16,121 nt of DNA from an uncultured Collinsella sp. (GTDB taxonomy: Bacteria; Actinomycetota; Coriobacteriia; Coriobacteriales; Coriobacteriaceae): the NCBI GenBank assembly GCA_900756725.1, contig CAAELJ010000033.1, positions 1-16,121 on the forward strand, given 5' to 3'. A program made the position numbers and the translations under genes. The notes under the pieces were generated by a model. The model was not told the origin of the DNA and ran no database searches. It saw only the letters and a list, made by a program, of their open reading frames with translations. Positions within the stretch are counted from its first letter, which is position 1; each line of letters opens with the position of its first letter. This document shows, one piece after another, positions 9,558 through 16,121 of this stretch.

Positions 9558-10928
9558 ATGGAGTCTGCCGATCGTTCCACGTTGTTTATCAATGCGACCG
9601 TCCTGGATGGTTCGGAACATATGGAGCCGCAGCCCGATATGGCCGTGGTCGTTGAGCGTGGTCTCATCACGTGGATGGGGCCGAGTGCCGTGGCGCAGGC
9701 GCCTGCAGGTGCCGAGGTCATCGACCTGGCAGGGGCGTATCTCATGCCAGGCCTCATCAATATGCATGTGCATTTGTGCGGCTCGGGCAAGCCGGTCTCG
9801 GCGGGCGATGCGGGCGCGCTGATGAAGAAGCTCGATAATCCGGTGGGCCGCGCCATCGTCCGCCACATCCTCAAAGGCAGCGCCCAACAGCAGTTGGCAA
9901 GCGGCGTGACAACGGTACGTGGCGCGGGCGACCCGCTGTTTGCGGATCTTGCCGTGCGCGATGCTATCGATGCCGGCAAGTATCAAGGTCCTCGCCTGGT
10001 GGCGCCGGGAACGGGCGTTACGGTGCCGGGGGGCCATGGTGCTGGCTTGTTCGCCCAGGTGGCTAACAGTCCCGCCGAGGCGGCCGAACAGGTGCGCGAC
10101 CTGTATGCGCGCGGTGCCGACGTCATTAAACTGTTCGTAACGGGTGGCGTGTTCGACGCGACCGAGGTGGGCGAGCCGGGTGTGCTGCGTATGCCCGTGG
10201 AGGTTGCCGCAGCGGCGTGCAAGGCGGCGCACGAGGTTGGCCTTCCGGTCATGGCCCATGTCGAGAGCACCGAAGGCGTGAAGGCCGCGCTTGAGGCCGG
10301 CGTTGACACGATTGAGCACGGCGCTCCGTTGACGCCCGAGATCCTGGAACTGTACCGCGGCGCCGCGGGCACGCAGCTTGAGGGGCGTGCGCCCAGCGTG
10401 ACCTGCACCATCAGCCCCGCACTGCCGTTTGTATTGCTCGATCCGGAGAAGACTCATTCGACTGACACGCAAAAGAAGAACGGCGACATCGTGTGCTCGG
10501 GCATTATCGAGAGCGCTTGTGCGGCGCTGGAAGCCGGTATCAAGGTAGGCCTGGGCACGGATTCGAGCTGTCCGTTCGTGACCCAGTACGACATGTGGCG
10601 CGAGGTGGCCTATTTTGCCAAGTACGTGGGTGTGAGCAACGCCTTCGCGCTGCATACGGCCACGCAGGTCAATGCCGAGCTGCTGGGGCTGGGCGGCGAG
10701 ACCGGCACAATCGAGTGCGGTAAGGCCGCCGATATCCTGGTGACGCGCGAGAACCCGCTCGATGATCTGTGCGCGCTGCGTGATCCGATGCACGTGATGT
10801 GTCGTGGCGATCTGGTGCGCAAGCTCAAGGTGAAGCATATTCCCGAGGTGGACGCCGAGCTCGACGCGATTATGGCCATGCCTGCTGAGGCGCTGGCCGA
10901 GGAGCTTGCCCGCGATGGCGTGGCGTAA
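9558..10928 (+). CDS. Metal-dependent amidohydrolase family protein
   Basis: This is a cytoplasmic zinc-type hydrolase of the amidohydrolase superfamily, closest in pattern to the imidazolonepropionase / Xaa-dipeptidase-like subgroup. The 456-residue protein has an N-terminal beta-sandwich half (TLFINATVLDG, VIDLAGAYLMPGLIN), then H70 and H72 (NMHVHLCG), K191 (DVIKLFVTGG, the usual carboxylated lysine), H234 (VMAHVES), H254 (TIEHG) and D335 (GLGTDSS). The C-terminus returns to the sandwich with GTIECGKAADILV. The exact substrate cannot be read from the sequence; acyl-amino acid or dipeptide hydrolysis is plausible. An upstream in-frame ATG exists at 9525, but ATG 9558 has AGGGAGGA (9543-9550) at the right distance. 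A -10-like GATAAT at 9513-9518 would also place transcription start close to 9525. Confidence 0.88.
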   Translation: MESADRSTLFINATVLDGSEHMEPQPDMAVVVERGLITWMGPSAVAQAPAGAEVIDLAGAYLMPGLINMHVHLCGSGKPVSAGDAGALMKKLDNPVGRAIVRHILKGSAQQQLASGVTTVRGAGDPLFADLAVRDAIDAGKYQGPRLVAPGTGVTVPGGHGAGLFAQVANSPAEAAEQVRDLYARGADVIKLFVTGGVFDATEVGEPGVLRMPVEVAAAACKAAHEVGLPVMAHVESTEGVKAALEAGVDTIEHGAPLTPEILELYRGAAGTQLEGRAPSVTCTISPALPFVLLDPEKTHSTDTQKKNGDIVCSGIIESACAALEAGIKVGLGTDSSCPFVTQYDMWREVAYFAKYVGVSNAFALHTATQVNAELLGLGGETGTIECGKAADILVTRENPLDDLCALRDPMHVMCRGDLVRKLKVKHIPEVDAELDAIMAMPAEALAEELARDGVA

Positions 10929-10947
10929 GCGCGCGATATGGCGATGC

Positions 10948-11016
10948 GACAAGGGGCAACCCCTTTGTCATAATCAAAAAAAGCCGAGGTCTCAGTGCGA
11001 GGCCTCGGCTTTCATT
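10948..11016. terminator. Bidirectional intrinsic terminator
   Basis: A first hairpin is formed by GACAAGGGG (10948-10956) with CCCTTTGTC and a short loop. A second, stronger one pairs AAAGCCGAGGTCTC (10980-10993) with GAGGCCTCGGCTTT (10999-11012), with one G-T pair and a 5-nt loop. It is followed by TCATTTT on the plus strand and by a T-run on the minus strand, the complement of seven A at 10976-10982. It can therefore end both the amidohydrolase transcript and the converging minus-strand zinc-ribbon gene. Confidence 0.85.
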
Positions 11017-11035
11017 TTGTCTCACGGTATGGCGG

Positions 11036-11509
11036 CTACGAGCGCGTCTCCATCTTGGCGTGGCACTTGGGGCAGGTGACGCGGATCTTGCCTTTGCCCT
11101 TGGGGACGGAGAGCATCTGGCCGCAGTTGGGGCACTTGAGATATGCCGTGGTCTTGCGACCCTTCCACATCTTCTTGGCCGTGCGCTTGGCACGCTCAAA
11201 GTCTTCCTTGCTGGTGCCGGCCGCGCGCGAGGTGCTGGCCGCTGCGGCCCCGCCGCCCAAGCTGGCGACGAACTTGCCCAAGCCGGGAACATTGGCGGTC
11301 GCAGCGACAAAGGTCTCGTTCTCCTTGCGACGTGCATCGATGTTTTTGGACAGGCCACGCAGCACGCCGAGTACGATGACGGCGATGGCGATCCAGCTGA
11401 GCCACTGGATGCGGGCTATCGATCCGATCATCGCGATGATGATGCCGGCAAAACCCATTACGATGGTGAGTTCATCGGCGCCATTGCGACCCTTCATAAA
11501 GTCATTCAT
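11036..11509 (-). CDS. Small membrane protein with C-terminal zinc ribbon
   Basis: The 157-residue protein has two hydrophobic helices (about 15-33 and 35-52), then a basic, Ala/Gly-rich linker. A C-terminal zinc ribbon follows with C126, C129 (CPNCGQ) and C146, C149 (CPKCHAK). The likely topology is two membrane spans with the ribbon in the cytoplasm; the role is unknown. The start is placed at MNDFMKG (11509), preceded by AAAGG. A further in-frame ATG lies 10 codons upstream but has no better ribosome binding site. The gene lies downstream of csoR in the same direction, separated by a palindrome, so membership of the copper operon is doubtful. It ends at the shared bidirectional terminator. 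Confidence 0.75.
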   Translation of the reverse strand: MNDFMKGRNGADELTIVMGFAGIIIAMIGSIARIQWLSWIAIAVIVLGVLRGLSKNIDARRKENETFVAATANVPGLGKFVASLGGGAAAASTSRAAGTSKEDFERAKRTAKKMWKGRKTTAYLKCPNCGQMLSVPKGKGKIRVTCPKCHAKMETRS

Positions 11510-11564
11510 GCAAATTGCCTTTCGTTCGATATGCTGCACGCCTTTATACCCGATTTAGAGCAAG

Positions 11565-11648
11565 GGGGACAGGTTAATCTGCACCAATGTGGTGCAAACA
11601 TACCTGTCCCCAAAACACCAAGACGGTGCAAAGAAGTCTGTCCCCAAT
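11565..11648. repeat. Nested inverted repeat with GTCCCC arms and partial second copy
   Basis: The outer arms are GGGGACAGGT (11565-11574) and ACCTGTCCCC (11602-11611). Within them is a second stem, TGCACCA (11580-11586) with TGGTGCA (11590-11596), around a 3-nt loop. A partial copy of the right half follows at about 11625-11647 (GGTGCA, then CTGTCCCCAA). It lies between csoR and the zinc-ribbon gene. It could act as a weak terminator or processing site for the copper transcript, but no T-run is present. Confidence 0.7.
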
Positions 11649-11655
11649 GCCCCAA

Positions 11656-11928
11656 TTACTTGGAGAGCTTGTCGACGACGCGTTCGATCTCGGCGAGCTT
11701 GGCGGCTTTGAGGTCTTCGTCGCCCGATTCGATGGCCGAGGCGACGCAGCCCTCGATGTGAGCCTTGAGCACATCGGCGTTGATGCGGGCGATGAGCGCC
11801 TGCGTGGCCATGAGCTGCGTGGAAATATCGACGCAGTAGCGGTCCTCCTCGACCATCCGCAGGATGCCGTCGATCTGACCACGTGCCGTTTTGAGCATGC
11901 GGGTCACCGATTTATGGTCTGCCATCAT
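11656..11928 (-). CDS. csoR: CsoR-family copper-sensing transcriptional repressor
   Basis: This 90-residue all-helical repressor has the metal-sensing triad at C32 (RYCVDI), H57 and C61 (AHIEGC). The spacing is identical to the C36/H61/C65 set of the Mycobacterium tuberculosis protein, which points to Cu(I) rather than nickel or formaldehyde sensing. The family lacks a classical helix-turn-helix and binds G/C-tract palindromes; such a site lies at the copA promoter (14883-14899). Cu(I) binding releases the operator. The gene is the third after copA and copZ, so the repressor would be produced from the transcript it controls. Two consecutive ATG codons (11928 and 11925) follow a GAGGA site; either could be used. 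Confidence 0.92.
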   Translation of the reverse strand: MMADHKSVTRMLKTARGQIDGILRMVEEDRYCVDISTQLMATQALIARINADVLKAHIEGCVASAIESGDEDLKAAKLAEIERVVDKLSK

Positions 11929-11972
11929 GGCGGGTCCTCGTTTCTGGTCAATCCTTCAAATACCTCGCCCTC

Positions 11973-12039
11973 AGTTGCGGTGAAATAGTTCTTGATTGAG
12001 GGCTTGGAGCGCTAAAACAGGAACTATTTCACCGCAACT
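11973..12039. repeat. Perfect 19-bp inverted repeat between copZ and csoR
   Basis: AGTTGCGGTGAAATAGTTC (11973-11991) and GAACTATTTCACCGCAACT (12021-12039) are exact complements around a 29-nt loop. The element occupies much of the 186-bp gap between copZ and csoR. In RNA it would form a very stable hairpin that could reduce or separate downstream csoR expression. No T-run follows it on either strand. Its sequence is unrelated to the 80-bp-period palindromes. It may be a dispersed, MITE- or REP-like element; that is inference. Confidence 0.85.
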
Positions 12040-12114
12040 TCTGAAGGGCTGGTTGAGCGGTGGTTGCTGGGCGGCTATGTCGGCCGACAGCGGTGCCTGC
12101 TGGTGCGGTGGCAG

Positions 12115-12336
12115 CTAGGCTGCGGTCACGGACAGGGCGTGGAACTTTTCGCCCGCGGCCTCGACAGCGGCGGCGAGCTGCTCGGCGGTCACGGTGTCGG
12201 CGCACTCCACCTGGACGGTCTGGGTCTCGTGATCGGCGTCGGCGTCGGTCACGCCGGCAACGTTGAGCAACGCCGTCTCGACGGTGGCGTCGCAGTGGCC
12301 GCACATAAGGCCGGAAGTCTTAATTGTGAAACGCAT
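12115..12336 (-). CDS. copZ: Heavy-metal-associated (HMA) domain copper chaperone
   Basis: The 73-residue protein is a single ferredoxin-like HMA domain of normal length that binds Cu(I) and hands it to CopA. The metal-binding CxxC is C12-G-H-C15. The usual GMxCxxC is altered here to GLMCGHC, so the methionine directly precedes the first cysteine. The start at 12336 has GAGAGGA 6 nt upstream. The frame stays open 37 codons further upstream through the 94-bp palindrome, but no ribosome binding site supports a longer protein and HMA chaperones are about this size. It lies 147 bp after copA in the same direction and is probably cotranscribed. Confidence 0.9.
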   Translation of the reverse strand: MRFTIKTSGLMCGHCDATVETALLNVAGVTDADADHETQTVQVECADTVTAEQLAAAVEAAGEKFHALSVTAA

Positions 12337-12361
12337 GGGTATTCCTCTCTGCTGTGTCGGC

Positions 12362-12455
12362 TTTCCCAGGCACCCGACCTTGACCCTCAAGCCGTCGCTC
12401 GCGTACCAAAGTACGCGTCGCTCCTCTTTCAGGTCAATCTCGGGCACCTGGAAAA
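12362..12455. repeat. 94-bp imperfect palindrome between copA and copZ
   Basis: The outer arms (12362-12384 and 12432-12455) share CCAGG, CCCGA and TTGACC blocks in complementary order. The inner stem is GCGTAC (12401-12406) with GTACGC (12411-12416). Both pairs are centred on the same point, near 12408.5, so this is one large hairpin with internal mismatches. It lies in the copA-copZ intergenic region and would be transcribed. It might modulate the ratio of CopA to CopZ, or be a dispersed element; I cannot tell which. Confidence 0.75.
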
Positions 12456-12483
12456 CCCGTTCTAAATGGACTTAATGGTGAGC

Positions 12484-14823
12484 CTATTTTGCCACTTTAG
12501 GCTTAAAGGTTCGCAGGCGCAGCGCATTGCTTACGACGCACACGCTCGACAGACTCATGGCCGCGGCGCCAAACATCGGCGAGAGTTGCCAGCCGGTGAG
12601 GGGGAAGAACACGCCCGCGGCGAGCGGAATGCCGATGCCGTTGTAGAACAGCGCCCAGAACAGGTCCTGCTTGATGTTGCGGATCGTGGCGCGCGACAGC
12701 TCGATGGCGCGGGCGACGTCCATGAGGTCGCTGCGCATGAGCACCACATCTGCCCCCTCCTTGGCGATGTCGGCGCCGGTGCCGATGGCCAGACCCACGT
12801 CGGCACGCGCCAGAGCGGGGGAGTCGTTGATGCCGTCGCCCACCATGGCGACCTTGCCGCCCGCATCCTGCAGTTCGCGCACGTGGCGTTCCTTGTCAGC
12901 GGGCAGGACGTCGGCGATAACCTGTTCGCTGCTCAGTCCCACGCGGCGGGCGATGGCCTCGGCCGTCACGCGGTTATCGCCGGTGAGCATGCGTACGTCG
13001 ACGCCGAGCTTGCGGAGCGCGGCGATGGCCTCGGCGCTCGTTTCCTTGACCTCGTCAGCCACGGCAATGGTGCCGGCAAGCTCGCCGTTCTTGGCAAAGA
13101 ACAGCGGCGTCTTGCCCTCGGCGGCAAATTGCTCGGAAAGACCCGCGGGCACGGTAACGCCCAGCTCGTCCATCAGGCGCATGTTGCCGGCTGCAATGAC
13201 GTTTTGCCCCTCGCGCGCCGTAACGCCTCGCCCGGGCGCGGCGGCAAAGTCCTCGACCATGCGCGCGACAATTCCGCGCGTCTCGCATTCGGCCATAATC
13301 GCCTCGGCCAGCGGGTGCTCGCTCGAGCGCTCCAGCGCGGCGGCCAGCTTGAGCAGCGCCTTTTCGCTCATGGCGGGCGAGCCGTCGGCGCGCGCGGCAA
13401 CCACAATGTCGGTCACGGCAGGCTTGCCGCGGGTGACTGTGCCCGTCTTATCGAGCACCACGGTGCCCACGCTGCGCAGGTTCTCCAGCGCCTCGGCGCT
13501 CTTAAACAGAATGCCCATCTCGGCGCCCTTGCCGGTGCCAACCATAATAGCGACGGGCGTGGCCAGGCCCAGCGCGCACGGGCAGCTGATCACCAACACG
13601 GCTACGGCGGAGGTGAGTGCCTCGTTCACGCTGCTGGTCAGTGCCATCCACACCACAAAGGTCACGGCCGAGATCGCGAACACCACGGGCACAAACACGC
13701 CGGCGACCTTATCGGCCAGGCGGGCGATAGGCGCCTTGGTGGCATTGGCGTCCTCGACGAGCTGGATGATCTTGGCAAGCGATGTGTCGGCGCCCACGCG
13801 TGTGGCGCGGAAGGTAAACGAGCCAGTGCGGTTGACGGTGGCGGCGTTGACGGTGTCGCCGGCGGTCTTTTCCACGGGGATGGACTCGCCGGTGAGCGCG
13901 CTCTCGTCCACGGCCGAGCTGCCCTCGAGCACCACGCCATCGACGGGGATGGACTCTCCGGGGCGCACGCGAAGGACCTGGCCGGGAAGGATGCTGTCGA
14001 CGTCGACGGTGGTTTCGGTGCCATCGTCGGCAACGACGGTCGCGGTCTTGGGCGCCAGATCGATGAGCGCCTCGATAGCGCCGCCGGTCTTGGACTTACT
14101 GCGCGTCTCGAGGTATTTGCCCACGGTGACGAGCGACAGAATCGTTCCAGCGCTCTCAAAATATAGGTTGTCCATGCCCGTCGTCATGGCATCGTGGACT
14201 TGCCCGGCGGCCAGCTGGTCGGCCATGATAAACATGGCATAGAGCGACCAGGCGATCGATGCGGTGGCTCCGACGGCGATGAGAGCATCCATGGTGGGCG
14301 CGCCGTGCACGAGTGATTTGAAGCCGTTGATAAAGTACGCGTCGTTGACGTAGACGATGGGGATGAGCAGGACAAGCTCGGTGAGGGCGAGCGTCATGCT
14401 GTGGATGTGGTCGGTGAAGATGCTGGGCAGCGGCCAGCCGAGCATATGTCCCATACCTATGTAGAACAGTGGGATGAGAAAGATGATTGAGATGATGAGA
14501 CGGGTGCGCATGGCAGAGGCGGCGGCCTCCAACTTTTTGGTCGGCGACTCCATATGGGCGGCGCCGGACCTGGCTTGCGCGCTGCCGCTTGTGGCGGCTT
14601 CGGTGCCCGCATTGACGGGCGATGCCGAGTAACCCGCACGGTCGACGGCGGTGCAGATGTCGTCGGTCGTAACCTGCGTGGGGTTATAGTCGACCAGCAT
14701 GGAGCCGGCGAGCAGGTTGACCGCGACGTTTTGGACGCCGTCGAGTTTACTGACGGCACGGTCCACATGTGCCTGGCAGGCGGCGCACGTCATGCCGCCC
14801 ACGTCGAACTTTTCTTGAGCCAT
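12484..14823 (-). CDS. copA: Copper-exporting P1B-type ATPase
   Basis: The 779-residue inner-membrane pump uses ATP to export Cu(I). In order it shows one N-terminal HMA domain with GMTCAAC (C13, C16); a linker at about 70-105; TM helices from about 108; the actuator motif TGES (311-314); the transmembrane copper site CPC (414-416); the phosphorylated aspartate in DKTGT (458-462); the SEHP nucleotide-binding motif; and GDGIND near 660. Two further copper-site motifs, YN and MSLSS, are in the last two helices. CPC together with YN and MxxSS is the P1B-1 signature for Cu(I). The start at 14823 is preceded by AAAGGAG. It is the first gene of the operon, behind a CsoR-like operator. Confidence 0.96.
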   Translation of the reverse strand: MAQEKFDVGGMTCAACQAHVDRAVSKLDGVQNVAVNLLAGSMLVDYNPTQVTTDDICTAVDRAGYSASPVNAGTEAATSGSAQARSGAAHMESPTKKLEAAASAMRTRLIISIIFLIPLFYIGMGHMLGWPLPSIFTDHIHSMTLALTELVLLIPIVYVNDAYFINGFKSLVHGAPTMDALIAVGATASIAWSLYAMFIMADQLAAGQVHDAMTTGMDNLYFESAGTILSLVTVGKYLETRSKSKTGGAIEALIDLAPKTATVVADDGTETTVDVDSILPGQVLRVRPGESIPVDGVVLEGSSAVDESALTGESIPVEKTAGDTVNAATVNRTGSFTFRATRVGADTSLAKIIQLVEDANATKAPIARLADKVAGVFVPVVFAISAVTFVVWMALTSSVNEALTSAVAVLVISCPCALGLATPVAIMVGTGKGAEMGILFKSAEALENLRSVGTVVLDKTGTVTRGKPAVTDIVVAARADGSPAMSEKALLKLAAALERSSEHPLAEAIMAECETRGIVARMVEDFAAAPGRGVTAREGQNVIAAGNMRLMDELGVTVPAGLSEQFAAEGKTPLFFAKNGELAGTIAVADEVKETSAEAIAALRKLGVDVRMLTGDNRVTAEAIARRVGLSSEQVIADVLPADKERHVRELQDAGGKVAMVGDGINDSPALARADVGLAIGTGADIAKEGADVVLMRSDLMDVARAIELSRATIRNIKQDLFWALFYNGIGIPLAAGVFFPLTGWQLSPMFGAAAMSLSSVCVVSNALRLRTFKPKVAK

Positions 14824-14870
14824 GGCTTCTCCTTTCTGTAGCTCGGTGTTTGAATTGTTAACCTGCTGAT

Positions 14871-14899
14871 ACTATACACCCATACCCCCTGGGGGTGTA
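14871..14899 (-). promoter_or_regulatory. copA promoter with CsoR-type operator
   Basis: The pseudo-palindrome TACCCCCTGGGGGTGTA (14883-14899) matches the G/C-tract operator style known for CsoR, with flanking TA bases. On the minus strand a -10-like TATAGT (complement of 14871-14876) lies just downstream, so a bound repressor would cover the -35 region. The -35 itself is poor. Transcription would start about 45-50 bp before the copA ATG. Assignment as the CsoR target is inference from the sequence and from the csoR gene in the same operon. Confidence 0.75.
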
Positions 14900-14972
14900 C
14901 AGCAGAAGTTGAAATGTAAGACATTCCGATGCGGGGGTCGATTGCCGGGTTGGTGCACCATCCCCGCCCTTC

Positions 14973-15109
14973 GTCTCAATCTGTAACATCTAGCAGGGAA
15001 AATGACCTCTAACTATTATAGATTGAGATGTTGTTTTACGAGATTTGTGTATATCTCAATCTGCAACGGTTAGGCCGGTTTTTGCTGAGTATCTGTTGCA
15101 GATTGAGAC
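14973..15109. repeat. Palindromic repeat array, cluster 4 (2 units)
   Basis: The units are at 14973-15029 and 15053-15109, 80 bp apart. The first has a degenerate right arm (ATTATAG in place of GTTACAG). The second carries paired changes in both arms (CTGCAAC with GTTGCAG), which keep the stem. Its interior CCGGTTTTTGC is the reverse complement of the usual interior, so it points the other way. The cluster lies between the divergent copA and DEAD-box helicase genes. Confidence 0.9.
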
Positions 15110-15393
15110 ATTGTCCGGCGGGGGAGTCTCTGCTCGGCCCCGACCGCCCTGTCATCTGTGGTTTACGTGGGGGCATGCGAAGCACGGGTATACTAACCCG
15201 CGGCGAATCTGCTCCATCGCTTAGGGCCGCTGCGTCTGGACGGCGCGTGATATGGCTGCCAAAGCGATCGCCAGCGTGCTGAGCAACGTCCTCTCTGTGC
15301 GCACCTGTTTTTGTATGTATTAGCGCACTACCAAGCACGCTCGCGCGGCCGCATGCCGTGCCCATAACGCGTGCAGATAAGGAACAACAACAT
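15110..15393 (+). promoter_or_regulatory. Upstream region and long leader of the DEAD-box helicase gene
   Basis: A good -10 hexamer TATACT lies at 15189-15194, without a well-spaced -35. If used, it gives a leader of nearly 200 nt. The leader contains an inverted repeat GTGCGC (15297-15302) and GCGCAC (15323-15328) with a T-rich loop. AAGGA at 15379-15383 is the probable ribosome binding site. Long structured leaders are common for cold-inducible RNA helicase genes; applying that here is inference. No other gene is visible in this stretch. Confidence 0.4.
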
Positions 15394-16121
15394 ATGCGTA
15401 ATTCTGTATCCGACGTCACGGACGCCGAGATTCTGGACGAGGCCCGCGAGGCCATGACCCAGGCTGCCTTTGATGCGGCCGACGAGGCCAGCGCCGCCGA
15501 GACCGTCGAGTCCGCGACCGAGAGCCTGCCCGCCTTCGACGAGCTGGGCCTTTCGGACGAGATGCTTCGTGCCATCGAGAACCTTGGTTACACGGCGCCC
15601 ACGCCCGTGCAGGCCGGCTCGATCCCCGTGGTGCTCGAGGGCCGCGACCTGCTTGCCGCCGCTCAGACCGGCACCGGCAAGACGGCCGCCTTTTTGCTGC
15701 CGACCATGAACAACCTGGAGCACATCGCTCCGCCCAAGCCCGTGCGCGAGCGTGGCGGCCGCAACCGCCGTCGCGGCGCCAAGAAGCCCGAGGGCAACGG
15801 TCGCGGCCCCGTGATGCTCGTCATCACCCCCACGCGCGAGCTTGCCCAGCAGATCGACGAGGTTGCGAGCAAGATCGCCGACGTCACCGGCCATGTCGCC
15901 GTGACCGTCGTGGGCGGCGTGAGCTACAAGCCGCAGACCGCGGCCCTCAAGTACGGCTGCGACATCCTGGTCGCCACGCCGGGCCGTCTGGTCGACCTGA
16001 TCGAGCAGGGCGCCTGCCACCTAGACGAGGTCAAGGTGCTGGTGCTCGACGAGGCCGACCGTATGCTCGACATGGGCTTTTTGCCCGCCGTCCGCCGCAT
16101 TGTGCGCGAGACCCCGGCCGA
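15394..16121 (+). CDS. DEAD-box ATP-dependent RNA helicase (N-terminal part, cut by window end)
   Basis: The first 242 codons of a cytoplasmic RNA helicase are present, ending at the window edge without a stop. After an acidic 45-residue N-terminal tail come the Q motif (FDELGLSDEMLRAIENLGY, then TPVQ), Walker A AQTGTGKT, motif Ia PTRELAQQ, the Ib-region glycines (VVGG), TPGR and the DEAD box in VLVLDEADRMLDMGF. Motif III and the second RecA domain lie beyond the window. Between Walker A and motif Ia there is an Arg/Gly-rich insertion (about residues 113-137, including RGGRNRRRG) that standard DEAD-box cores lack; it may add RNA contacts. ATG 15394 is chosen for its AAGGA site about 10 nt upstream and its full Q motif. 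The family is certain; the subtype (RhlE, CsdA or similar) is not. Confidence 0.92.
   Translation, partial: MRNSVSDVTDAEILDEAREAMTQAAFDAADEASAAETVESATESLPAFDELGLSDEMLRAIENLGYTAPTPVQAGSIPVVLEGRDLLAAAQTGTGKTAAFLLPTMNNLEHIAPPKPVRERGGRNRRRGAKKPEGNGRGPVMLVITPTRELAQQIDEVASKIADVTGHVAVTVVGGVSYKPQTAALKYGCDILVATPGRLVDLIEQGACHLDEVKVLVLDEADRMLDMGFLPAVRRIVRETPA

Noticed and set aside
12337..12447. N-terminal extension of CopZ
   Set aside because: The open frame runs through a palindrome, lacks a ribosome binding site, and would nearly double the size of a normally 70-residue chaperone.

Overview
The window is high-GC bacterial chromosome. Gene content (gltBD, a CsoR-controlled copper-export cluster, an amidohydrolase, a DEAD-box helicase), strong GGAGG-type ribosome binding sites and an abundance of intergenic palindromes suggest a gut actinobacterium of the Coriobacteriia, most likely Collinsella. 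That placement is inference from memory of the lineage, not a search result.

Layout, left to right. Positions 1-208 hold a run of palindromic repeats. gltB (393-5081, +) and gltD (5087-6568, +) form a tight operon encoding NADPH-dependent glutamate synthase, closed by a strong hairpin at 6578-6619. An uncharacterised 235-residue protein follows (6883-7590, +). Next comes a second palindrome array (7627-8005), a gene for an AbiEi/DUF559-like protein with a PD-(D/E)XK-type nuclease domain (8032-9102, +), and a third array (9111-9406). A metal-dependent amidohydrolase (9558-10928, +) ends at a bidirectional terminator. On the minus strand, transcribed right to left, are copA (14823-12484), copZ (12336-12115), a csoR-type repressor (11928-11656) and a small membrane zinc-ribbon protein (11509-11036). 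A CsoR-like operator lies at the copA promoter. A fourth palindrome cluster (14973-15109) precedes a DEAD-box RNA helicase (from 15394, +) cut by the window end.

The copper genes read as one circuit: CsoR senses Cu(I) and releases the copA promoter, CopZ carries Cu(I), and CopA exports it. gltBD supplies glutamate from glutamine and 2-oxoglutarate.

The least explained structure is the palindrome family. There are fourteen units of about 57 bp, repeated with a near-exact 80-bp period, at four intergenic loci. The two arrays around the nuclease-like gene share the same order of spacer sequences. That gene therefore sits between two collinear copies of one array, which makes this the best candidate here for an undescribed element. 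Three further palindromes of different sequence lie in or near the copper operon.
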